This document shows positions 21,693 to 31,749 of a stretch of 64,000 nucleotides of DNA, one piece after another. The notes below the pieces were generated by a model, which was not told the origin of the DNA, searched no databases, and was given only the letters and a program-made list of their open reading frames with translations. The stretch's first letter is position 1; every line of letters begins with the position of its first letter. The position numbers were made by a program, and so were the translations under genes. Source of the DNA: Agarophyton chilense (taxonomy: Eukaryota; Rhodophyta; Florideophyceae; Gracilariales; Gracilariaceae); the NCBI GenBank assembly GCA_030374765.1, contig JARGXX010000080.1, positions 2,108,001 through 2,172,000 of the forward strand. Reading direction: 5' to 3'.

Positions 21693-21710
21693 TGGTCTCC
21701 CGCCTTAGAA
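21693..21710 (+). promoter_or_regulatory. Primer-binding site of element B
   Basis: TGGTCTCCCGCCTTAGAA begins three bases after the LTR end. It differs from the element 2 site at one position in 18. The first ten bases fit a tRNA-Tyr-like 3' end. Confidence 0.75.
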
Positions 21711-22129
21711 AGTATTTTTTGGGTTTCGTCGTACCTTCACGGTTCACACGAGATTCCGAGAAGGATTAGACGCTCATACACCGATTCAGTTTCAGAAAAT
21801 CTCACAAAGCAATACAGGATACCACTATAGGTCACAAATGGAACGACCTAAGAGGTATACGCGTGGTGCGAGCGCCCCGCCAAGCCATAAAGTTTTTAAA
21901 GGAGCCCCATCGGCTCAACCGATTCTGGAAAACGGCGAGGAGCTGCTCCGGCACCCTCGGGACAAAATCGTAAAGGTACATGGTCCGCCGCCTAACGGAA
22001 CCGCAAAGGGAATATCCAATTGAGGTTGCAGCGGAGGAGCTATGACGTCAGCTCGAAGACCGAGCGAAAACGCTAGTCACCCTCGCGGTCGAGGATGCAT
22101 TAACCGTAAAGGAGAAGTCGGATGCCCGG

Positions 22130-24043
22130 ATGGTTCTGCCCTCAATGGACGTCGATGAATATACCCGTAATGTATTTGACCGAGCAACTCAAGAGCTATC
22201 GGACAGGATACCTGAAATGGTGAAACAGTATTTCTTTACAGATGCTAGGGAGTATGTTTACCGCGCTGTGCAGGACCTTTGGGTTTCCGAGGGACTCGCA
22301 GAATCCCGACCTACACAGGTGATTATCGCAAAGCGCATACCACAAGTGTTCCAAAAAGGTCATTCCAGCCATTCCAAACACTTACCCACTGATAGTGAGT
22401 ACGAACAAGGTCCAAGGCAGAGTCAAGAGGTCCCGGGGAAGGTAGATCCTCACGACATTTATCTGCCACCAATCACTGGTTTCGTTCAAAAGGATACCCA
22501 TGGAGGTGGTCCCAAAGACGATTCGTCTGACTCGTTGGATGAGCGACGAAGAAACCGAAAAAGGACGAAGCGGAGGCCGAAGAGGGGAAACAATTGAAAG
22601 GATGATTCAGACCCAGACTCGTCAGACTCCAGTTCCGATCCGAGTTCATCGTCGGATGATGACCGTAAAGGTAAGAAGAAGAAGAAACCGAACAGGTCGA
22701 CGAAGAAGTCGTTGAAAAAGACCCGAAGGGATTAGAAGCGATTCAATGAGTCGCCCGACTCTGAGACGAACACCAAAATGGACCCCGAGGTACACCAACC
22801 TTTGCACGCTATGTTCACCAAAGTGGTTGATTACAGGACTTAACGGTTGATCAAAAAGTCTTTTGAATACAATCAAGAGGTTGTTCAGAAGGTTGCTAAG
22901 CACCACAAGAAGCTCAGCTTCCAAAGGGGTGACACCACCTACACAGGTACGGATCCTATTGCGGTGATTGAGTTTCTACCGAAATTCAAGCTTTCGTGTG
23001 ACCAAAATGGTTTTTCCGAGGGCGGTGCTATGTGGCTATTTCAGGTTTAATTGAAAGGACAAGCATACTACTTGCTGCAGGGTAGGCTTCGCGGCAATAA
23101 CTGAGCGATGGATGAGGATGCCACAGAGATGTTGGAGCCATACCCAGAGGTGGTCAATTTCCTTTCGGAAACGTACGCCACCGATGAGGTTATCCAGGAG
23201 GCTTATTCGGAAGTCCCCGCCTACCATCAAAGGTTTGGGCAAAACAAATCAGAGTTTTTGCTCGTGCTTTGGAATTTGGCAACCCGTTGTGGTAATGTGT
23301 TCACTACCTCTACGTTAAACTCGGTATTTGCCGACACTGTCGACAAAGCGATCCGTTCCCAGGTACGCAATTACCTGTACACTAACGGAAAGGTAGACTA
23401 CAATTAGCGGGCTCGATACTCCCAGGGCATTGGAGATACCTTTCGGCTGGGAAAGAGACCAGCCGTGCCTTCAGTCTCGAAGGATAAATTGAAAAAGTCT
23501 GTCTTGGAATTGGAAGACACCACAAACTCAGAGGGTAGCTTGCACATCGAAGTACCTACAGGGACTGCTATCCACTTGGTAGCGACCCAGGGGAGGTTCT
23601 CGAAACATTCGACGGTAGGAAATTGGTCGTCAACACGTACAACAAACTCGGTACAATCACCGCCAAGTGCGATGTGCTTGCAGACGATGCCAGGAACGAG
23701 CTCCCATAAATCTCCACCCACATCCTACGCTACTGCTCCTACGAACCAAGTTTCGAAGCCCCTTTCAATAGTAACGCGAGACCCCCAAACGGGAGGCCTC
23801 GTTTTCTGGTTCTATCTCGCAACAGACCATTTGTCAAACAATTGCGCTAACATACCTCCAGGGATGAGAGACCAGTTGATCCAGGCTCGCATGGAGAATC
23901 ACCGACGCCTATATAAGTTTTCAACGCAAGCACCAAATAGGTTCAAACCCCGTACACCGGTACAGGTCAATACCATCGAGGAAACACCAAACTTGGACTC
24001 AACCCCTTCCGTACAGGAGGAAAGAACCGAATGGTTGGCGTAA
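22130..24043 (+). pseudogene. gag: Gag of element B, interrupted by six in-frame stops
   Basis: A single frame of about 637 codons reads from 22,130 to the TAA at 24,041-24,043, broken by TGA 22,595, TAG 22,733, TAA 22,841, TAA 23,048, TGA 23,102 and TAG 23,405, with no frameshift. Domains: N-terminal helical region (SMDVDEYTRNVFDRATQEL), an acidic/basic Ser-Asp linker near 22,600-22,720, the capsid (YTGTDPIAVIEFLPKF, LKGQAYYLLQGRLRGNN, LWNLATRCGNVF), and a zinc-knuckle position FWFYLATDHLSNNC. In that knuckle the first two cysteines have become Phe and Tyr, each one base from Cys, so RNA binding is lost. A frame starting at ATG 21,838 ends at 22,023 and may be the original N-terminus in another frame. 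The C-terminus overlaps pol by about 13 bases. Confidence 0.8.
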
Positions 24044-27000
24044 TGGCCGAACTCAACCTCCCAGTGGAAGGCAAATCGATACCCAGAACCTTGAAGGTGG
24101 AAAATAACACGTCACAACCAGTTCCGGTTTGTCGTATGAAGTACAATAACTATAAAGTACGTGCTTCAATGTGTTTCTCCGATCGCCTTGCGGTTCCGGT
24201 CACCTGCGTGTTGGATACGGGGGCCAGCCAAAACATCCTCAACTACCACGTCATACCTGAGGTTGTACTTCGGAACTTGAGGCAACCTTCCGACAACAAC
24301 CCGCTGGTGGATGCAAATGAGTGCCCATTAAACCTTTGAGGTATGCTCACCACTGCGGTGCAGCTCGGACACCTCAAGGTAAGACTTCAATTGTTTGTTG
24401 TCGACCGTTTACCAACAGACTGTCTACTAGATACGAACTTCATTGACAGACATGTCAAAAAATCCCTTCCTGGTTCCCATACCGTCGCCCTACGTCACGG
24501 GGGACGAATTTCTATTTCAGGTAATACGGAAACCAAACGAGGATGGTTCATCAAACCGAAGAAGACGATATCCACCGAAACGGTCTCCAACAAATTGCGC
24601 ATTACCAAACAGGTTGTTATCGCGCAAATGAACCCAATAATGATACCGGTGTCGTGGACGACCCCCGGGCTGGTCATACTACAAAACCATCGGAGGTTAG
24701 CAAATCAACACCTCACTTTGATGGCCAACGGGATTGTCGACAACATCCCAAATCAACGCTTTAACGTGTGTCTCAGTAACTTCAGCAGTCACGACGTGAA
24801 GTTGCCGAAGAATACCAATGTTGGCATCGTACTACCGGCACCACAAGGGGTCTTCACCGTAGGTTACACTGATCTCGGAGAGGTCGCCTTCGATAAGGAA
24901 GAGGGGTGTGCCAATGCGTTGAGAACCACCAAGGTATCGATAAACACTAAATTGGAATCAAAGCTAACCGATAAGGCATCGGTAGAGAAAGAAGAGGAAC
25001 ATGACACTGAGAGACAATGGGAAGATACAGTCCAGATCGGTGAAGATAACGGAGAACTGCGCGGCCGTATTCTCGACCGTCTGGAGGTGTTCGAAACCAT
25101 GTGGGCAGGCCATCTGGGCCAAATTATGGCCACACAGCATCGTATGGAGCTCCTTGCTGACTCTAAACCGATTCATCCGCAACCATACCTTGCAGGTCCG
25201 AAGGCCAGAGAAGTAGAACTCAAAGAAGTGGAGCGAATGCTCCAAGAAGTTGTAATTAAACATGCCAACTCAGATTGGGCTAGTCACGTGGTTCTGCTTC
25301 AGAGGAAAGAGGATAGCCGTACGAGGTTCTGTGTGGACTACAAGAGTCTCAATAGCGTGACCGTCAGGGATTCGTATCCGACATTTAGAATGGATGAGTG
25401 CATCGACTCCTTGGGAGATGCACAGATATTTACCACGTTGGATGCCAATTGTGATTATTGGCAGGTACCTGTAGTTGAAGAAGATCGAGACCAAACGACC
25501 TCCACGTTCCTTGCAGGTTTGTTTCGCTTCATGCAGATGCCATTCGGGTTGTGCAATGCTCCAGCCACCTTTCAGAGGGCACTGGACATCATCCTTTCGA
25601 AGGTTAAGTGGGCAACCGCCTTGGTATACATCGATGATGTAATCATCTACTCCAGATCAGTAGAAGAGCATTTTTCTCACGTGCGCACCGTACGAACCCT
25701 CCTAGCTGAGGGGGAGGTTACGCTGAAGCTACGCCAATGCGTCTTCTTTACCAGAGCGGTTGAATACCTGGGCCACATCATAGGCCGTGGTACCCTAATG
25801 GTTGCGCCGAGCAACATTAGAGCCGTGCAGGAGTTCACGGTGCCACGATCCCAGACAGATGTACGATCCTTTACAAGTTTATGCAACGTCTATCGTCGCT
25901 TCGTGAAGGGATTCGCGAAAAGAGCGGCTCCCCTCAACAAGAAGCTCCAGAAAGGTGAACTGAAATGGTTTGAGAATCTATCGAACGACGAAATGAATAC
26001 CTTGGACGAATTGAAACGAGCGCTGTTGCCGCCGCCAATCTTAGCGTTACCGAAAACAGGTCTACCGCACACGCTGGATACAGATGCATCCCATGCCCAA
26101 ATTGGTTGTTATCTGATGCAGGAGCAGCACAACGGAGACACATTACCTAAAGGATACTGGAGCCGCGCTATGAATGAGGCGGAGCAGAACTACACGGTAA
26201 CCGAGAAGGAATTTCTACGAGTAGTTTGAAGCATGTTGATGCTCCGTCCTTTTCTTTATGGATAGCGCTTAACGTTGCGCACGGACCACGACGCCTTAAG
26301 GTGGATCTCCGGACTCGCAGATGCGTCGGGTAGACTTTCCCGTTGGAGGTTGAGACTGTCGGAGTTTGAATACGACGTTCAGTACCGTCCAGGTATCACG
26401 CATGACATAGCTGATGCTATGTCACGCTTAAACACCTCAGGGTTAGAGACAGAACCTGTGGACGATGATTTCCCTTGATTTTTGGTGTCATAAAACCAAA
26501 ATGGTACCGGCGAACACCTACAAGGATGTTGGGACTTACCTGAGGAAGGTGCCTTGCGGAACGCCGACATGGCAACGCAAATACTGACCATAGATGAAAC
26601 GAACGTCATGCCCGTAACCCAAGAGGAGTTCCTACGAAAACAGGTCCGGGATGCGTACTGAAGAACTTTGGCTGACCAAACTGGTTTCAAAGGATCACCA
26701 TTCGATGTGGACCACAATTGGTACATCGTGAGAAGGCCATCCTTGGATGATAGCCTTCAAAAAGTGGTTCCAAAGGCGCTGCGCCCAAGAGTCTTGTATC
26801 TCGCGCACTACCCGCGACTATCGGGACACTCCGGTGCCATAAGGATGTATTGCACTTTGAGGCAACAGTTCTATTGGCCTCATATGGCCTATGATGTCTA
26901 TACCTTTGTAGGTCAATGCCAATCCTGTGTTCGTACCCGCGGTGGTATTCGAAAGCATCGAAAGTATCTCAAGCTGTATCCAGCAGCGCGTCCACTGGAG

Positions 27001-27477
27001 GTTGTTGCAATAGACCTTCTAGGACCACTTCACAAGACCAAGAACGGGTATCAGCACATTCTAGTGATCACCGACAAGTTCTCGAAGCTCACGAGAGCGA
27101 TACCTTTAAAGGAGACCAAGTCAACAACGCTGGAAATCGCGTTCCTCAACAATTAGGTCTACCCATATGGTGCACTACTGTACCTACTTACCGATAATGG
27201 TTCAAACCTGGCATCGAAACTCTTCGAAGCAGTCTGTAATGTCTTGGGTATCAAGCACTATTTCACTACTGCCTACCACCCGCAAACGAACGGTCAGGTC
27301 GAGCGCTTTAACCACACATTGGTATCAAGGCTACGACACTATACAGAAGAGCACCAAACTGGGTGGGATGAGCTGGTGCAACCGCTCACCTACTCTTATA
27401 ACCTTCAGGTACACCGGTCAACGCAGACCACTCCCTTTGATTTGGTTCTTTCGCGACACCCCCCCCCCGGAATGTAG
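24031..27477 (+). pseudogene. pol: Pol of element B: protease, RT, RNase H, integrase
   Basis: The frame is -1 relative to gag, which it overlaps at 24,031-24,043. Protease: LDTGAS at 24,211. RT: DWASHVVLLQRKEDS, motif A TTLDANCDYWQVPV, MPFGLCNAPATFQ, and catalytic YIDD at 25,627-25,638. RNase H: LDTDASH, TEKEFLRV and TDHDALRWI. Integrase: HHCC zinc domain (AHYPRLSGHSG, CQSC), then VVAIDLLGP, LLTDNGSNLA and GQVERFNH, so the D,D-35-E triad is intact. In-frame stops occur at 24,337, 26,227, 26,263, 26,476, 26,491, 26,659 and 27,154. By comparison with the family, several replaced Trp (TGG to TGA or TAG). The only indel is at a ten-C run (27,459-27,468), after which coding continues in another frame. 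Recently diverged in sequence but not expressible as one protein. Confidence 0.88.
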
Positions 27478-28335
27478 TTCAGAAAGATCATACCACCAGC
27501 ACTGCAGCTGGCGCGCTGAACCCTACCCAGGACAAGCGGAATACCCTTGTGAGGTTGAAGAGGCCTCTCAAACATGCAGAGAGCTGCCTCACTGCAGCCC
27601 AGAGACGGTACAAGGCCGACTACGACCGTAGGGTAACCAAAGTGGTCTCTGTATCTTCGGGACAATATGTCTACATAGACAACCCACCTTCAAGAAAAAG
27701 ACCACGGCCGGGTGATGAAGCAGACGATGGAGCTATTGACATAGATATCAATTCGAAGCTTCTACCCAAATCAGTAGGACCTTATAGGGTATTGAACGCA
27801 TCAGACCACACCGTTACGGTTCAAGAAGATGGAATACCGAATACGATATCAATTGACCGTATTACAGTAGCACCTGAAACGGGTCAACATTGCATTGAGA
27901 CAGGCACCTCAGCCTGATAGGCCAGAGCTATAGCTCGGCGCACTCCACTTTCGGAGGACTCCACCCCAATTGAGGTGAACGATGATCGTCAACGTGATGA
28001 TCCGGATTACAACCCTCTAACAGGGACGGAAAGTGAACCATAAACTGTAACAGCGGGAGCTCCCGACCCGGCTCCCACACATGAAGCTCCAAACTGGGAA
28101 CATATGAACCGTCGAGGTAGCGTTCCGCCGAAAGATCAGGACCAAACCTCAGAGTAATTTCCCATGGACCGTCTTATGTGCCACACACGAACCTAAAATG
28201 GTCTGAAGTACACCGTCAGCTGGTACGGCTGGGGTCCAGAAAGGGACTCCTTCGATCCCGCAGCCACAATACCCCCACACTTTCGTATGAGGTATAGGTG
28301 CCGTCGCAAGCCGCCGATTCCTGCAGACGGCTAAT
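27459..28335 (+). pseudogene. Integrase C-terminus and chromodomain of element B
   Basis: After the C-run the frame continues with NVVQKDHTTSTAAG, LKRPLKHAESCLTAAQRR, SSGQYVYIDNPPSRKR, LLPKSVGPYRVLNASDHTV and TISIDRITVAPE, the C-terminal part of a Ty3 integrase, ending TGA 27,915. The same frame goes on through five further stops into a chromodomain at about 28,164-28,335 (MDRLMCHTRT, then LKYTVSWYGWGPERDSFD and PAATIPPHFRMRY). The WYGWGPERDSFDP block fits the chromodomain aromatic cage and aligns with RWYGFSPDEDTVEL in element 2. Confidence 0.75.
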
Positions 28336-28360
28336 CTTAGACCTTCGTGGTACTCAGGCC

Positions 28361-28380
28361 TAAGGAAGGGGGAGAAAAGA
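28361..28380 (+). promoter_or_regulatory. Internal purine tract of element B
   Basis: CCTAAGGAAGGGGGAGAAAA follows the chromodomain and precedes the antisense frame. It resembles the 3' polypurine tract of element 2 (AAGGAGGGGGAGG) but no LTR follows. It may be an internal plus-strand primer. Confidence 0.5.
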
Positions 28381-28605
28381 CGCCGTTTTCCGCAGAAGGT
28401 GGACGCATATGCGTGTCAGATTACCTACAAGGGAGGGCACGAAAGAACAACCAAATGTAACAGTAGAGGAGACCAAATGAGACAACAATTTACTTTAAGA
28501 AGGACCTGTTGGTTTAGAAGCAATGGAATCAGGAGGACCCGTGTTATTGACCACCTACGTGGGAAAACTTGCAAAAATGCTAGGAGCCATTGACCTAGGA
28601 GGTAC

Positions 28606-30666
28606 CTAAGGAGCGGTAGTCCCACCACTTAGGAGAGGAGTCAGAATAAAAAGAGTATGAACGAATGGAACCGCCCGAGCGGGCTGCAAAACCGCAGCGT
28701 TCAAGTTAGCACCTAGAAGGGGATCCGTCAAAGGGTCAGATGGCGTAGCAGCAGAGACGCTTGCCAGATTTTCAACCTGACGGATGGCCAGTTGGTACAT
28801 GTCCAACTGGAACTGATACCGGAACTCATCAAGTTGGTTCAGCGCCTTCAAGTAGTGCGCATGGCGTGGCAGCAAACCTTCAAGAAGCATTAAGGCAGTA
28901 ACCACGGATGTAGGCCCAGCCCTCTGAAAGTTGGTGACGCAAGAGTGGTGAATTCGAGCCAGCAATTCGACCAAGGCCGGAGAACTTATCCTAGGTTGAG
29001 GCGGAGGACGAGCAATACCCGCGAACAGAAGTCGAACCGGACCAGCAACCCGCGAGGAGCTCGGTTGAGTAGGATTCACACCCGTAGGGATAGGCTACTT
29101 ACGACCTTGAGGTAACGGCTCGGACGGGAAGGGACCAGCATAACGACCAACTGGTGTCTCCACAGTACCGTGATAAGGTTCGGAGCTGGCCGGAGCTCCA
29201 TAAACAGGAGTCTCCCCGGGATAATATTGGGCGTTGCCAGGCGCAATCTCCTAAGTTGCGGGTTCAAAAGCCTCCCAACCTTGATGGGAACCCCAATGGT
29301 AATTCTTGCTCTGATCGCGATACGAGCCCAAGTCCTTCACGATATAATCGGTCTCCTCCACGATGTTCTCGTAACCAGATCGGAAAATATGCTGGGCAAC
29401 CCTCGGAGATATGAAGAATATGCAACCTACAGGTTGAAGACCATCTCGGTATATGTCAGAATCGGGATTGCGACAATCCCAATCGATACCGTAACGGGCG
29501 GTCTCTAGAGCCAGGATGGCAACCAACACGGTCCACTCCGAGAGGGCAATCGACCAAATGAGGTAATACCGCTCTAGGCTCAGGGAAATTTGACTCCTGA
29601 AGTACGCCGAAACTGGCGGGGTGGGCACGCTCAGCGATAACGGAACGTCATAGGACTCCCATAACTCCAGTCGAAGCACGTACCAATCGCGTCTCCCCTT
29701 CGTAGGTTATGAGAAGTACATGACGTTATGAAATGTATGTATAATGCGATTGTAAGAGTTGCGAGTGCGAACGCGACTCTCCATCGCTGCATCCTCGCCC
29801 CACCTACTACGGTCAGCCCAATTGATAATGGTGAAAGGTCGATTCAGGGAAACCAAGTCAGTTAAAACCGGAAGCTAAGTCTCCGGAATAGACGGGTACT
29901 GGCAGACGTGCACCACCAATCGACGGTAGTAATCCAGCTCCAGTTCGATGCACACATACGTCAAGTCGCTCTGATATATCGGCGGGATGAAATACCTCAA
30001 AGGTGTATGACGCTGCCGACTCTGGTAACATTCCAGTCGACCCTAACGAGGTTGAGACTCTTGGTCCCGTTTCTTCAAAAGCAATGGAACTGAGGAAAGG
30101 CGCTCGCAGTTCCAACGGGATAAACCCAAGTAGGTATCTAATTGTGGTCTGGTAAGAGCTGCTGGCAATGACGAATTACCCACCGCCACAGGCTAATCGT
30201 GCTTCAACAGGTCATTGTTCGTCACCTGGTCGAAGCTACTACCAAAAGGTCCATACTGACTCGTCGTCCGTTTCGCCGCACCGAATGCGAGGTTGTGAGC
30301 CCAGTTGGTTTGTGTTGTCGGAGGAAGTCCACCACTGCGTTGGTATGAATCAGCCGGAGTCCAAGGGGATAACTGTGTCGCAGGGACAGGCACGCTGCGA
30401 AAACCAATGTTGGTAGGCGTTGGAGAAGTCGACCGAGTCACCCTCTTGGTAATACCACCGCATCCACGGCCACGCGATGGGCCGCTAACTGACATGATTG
30501 GGAAGGTCGTAGCTCGACCCGACGAACGAGGTGATGAATCGAACTCCACCGCCGCGGTGAACACCAGCTGGTATTCATCCTTTTGAAGTGGCGCCTCCTC
30601 GGTCTGTTTTGAGGAGACGGCCAACGTATCCAAACTTCACTCCGACGAGACATCGTACGGCATCAT
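28606..30666 (-). pseudogene. Antisense reading frame of element B (about 687 codons)
   Basis: From ATG at 30,666 (or 30,663) on the minus strand one frame runs 2.06 kb with seven stops and no frameshift: TGA 30,637, TAG 30,193, 30,043 and 29,875, TAA 29,707, TAG 29,251 and TAG 29,095. The wording is clearly protein-like: EAPLQKDEYQLVFTAAVEF, SSGRATTFPIMSVSGPSRGR, LTYVCIELELDYYRRLVVHV, DWYVLRLELWESYDVPLSL, YYLIWSIALSEWTVLVAILA, RVAQHIFRSGYENIVEETDY, then Pro-rich sequence and a helical end (LNQLDEFRYQFQLDMYQLAI). The frame could continue past 28,606 to about 28,362. No family recognised. It holds the same position as the antisense frame of element 2. An envelope or nucleocapsid origin is possible but unsupported. 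Confidence 0.65.
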
Positions 30667-31749
30667 CACAAAAGCTGAAATCTGTATGTATTGACCCTTT
30701 CTACGGCAAAGCAGACTAAGCTCTTGTATTGTTTGCAATAACACCATGATCTTCATTAATAAGTCCCTCATCTATCATATCCCCGGAAAAAATGAACATA
30801 TTTCTAGTATTCTATTGCAAAAACGTTTGCCGCGTTACAACTTACCCTGCTTCATAGGGAACTCAGTATCCTTCAAGTTAACACGAAACTTCTCCACGTC
30901 TTGTCGCACGTGATTTAGCTCCTGCTACCTCCGGTATGATGTGTTCCGAAGCGGGCAACTGTGAACGATGTTCTAACTTACCAAAAACGGTTACTTGTTT
31001 TGTTACTCGTATTTCAGCCACAGCAGCTTACCTTGCGCATGGAAAAAAGAGCCATGAGAAGCAAACTCATCAACAGCGTGATTACACGTGACAACAACGC
31101 TCGTTCTGAGACCATCGCCCATACTTCTAAATGTTCTTACCACCATATTGACCTATATAACCTATTTCTTGAGATTATTATGTACCCTTCGAGACCGTAA
31201 GGGGAAACCGACGTGGGTAACAGCCAATAATGCACAGAGGAGCAGTTCATTTGCGCCAGGCACGTTCGAGCTACAAATTTCAAACAGTGGGAAAACTAGT
31301 TTCCTGAGTAGCATTGCCTCGAAGAGAAAACCTTAGTCCGTTCATATCCGTGCGTACATAAGCGTGAAAAGGCAAAGTATGAAATACGTTCTGCCCCAGA
31401 CACGATGAACGCATGATGAGAAGCAGCATGATATGAAGCTGTGCGCGACGGTGATACAACAAACGTATTGACTGGAGCAAAACGCGCGCGGAGAAGGCCG
31501 GGAATGCGTAGTTGAAACAATGACGCTGTGACGGCGACTGAAAGCCATGTATACAGATTGTAGCGGAGTGCACATCGCTGCAGTGGTAAATATAAGCTTA
31601 TTTCGTCGCCTTGAAAAGTTCGTGGTGTGCGCAGTTTGCCTTAGTACATGTCAGGTGAATCTGTTGCACTCAATACATACGAAGGCCATGCGAGTGGAGC
31701 GCGAGGCTTTGCTGAGAGGCATGAATGTATCTGTGTCACCTTAAAAGCG
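30667..31749. other. No gene or LTR recognised
   Basis: This is where the 3' LTR of element B should lie. I could not match it to 21,187-21,689. Short frames only. Confidence 0.4.

Larger units (their letters stand above)
21187..30666 (+). mobile_element. Element B: long Ty3/gypsy chromovirus with antisense frame, 3' LTR not found
   Basis: Order on the plus strand: LTR-like sequence ending at about 21,689, primer-binding site, gag (22,130-24,043), protease, RT, RNase H and integrase (24,031-27,917), chromodomain (to 28,335), short purine tract, and a minus-strand frame filling 28,606-30,666. All catalytic motifs of pol are present, but about 20 in-frame stops occur across gag and pol with only one frameshift. 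No second LTR was found after 30,666, so the right end is lost, rearranged or too diverged to see by eye. The LTR start at 21,187 (TGTAG) is a guess by analogy with element 2. Confidence 0.85.

Noticed and set aside
22841-23050. Reassignment of TAA to Tyr
   Set aside because: At 22,841 the stop stands where relatives have Tyr and at 23,048 where they have an aromatic residue, but other stops replace Trp, Arg, Glu or Gln, and the intact GT77-like gene gives no support for a changed code.
26870-26895. CCTCATATGGCC resembling the piggyBac-end palindrome
   Set aside because: It is inside integrase coding sequence (YWPHMAYD) and does not complete the palindrome.
30667-31749. 3' LTR of element B
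   Set aside because: Expected here, but no stretch matching 21,187-21,689 was found by eye; not annotated.
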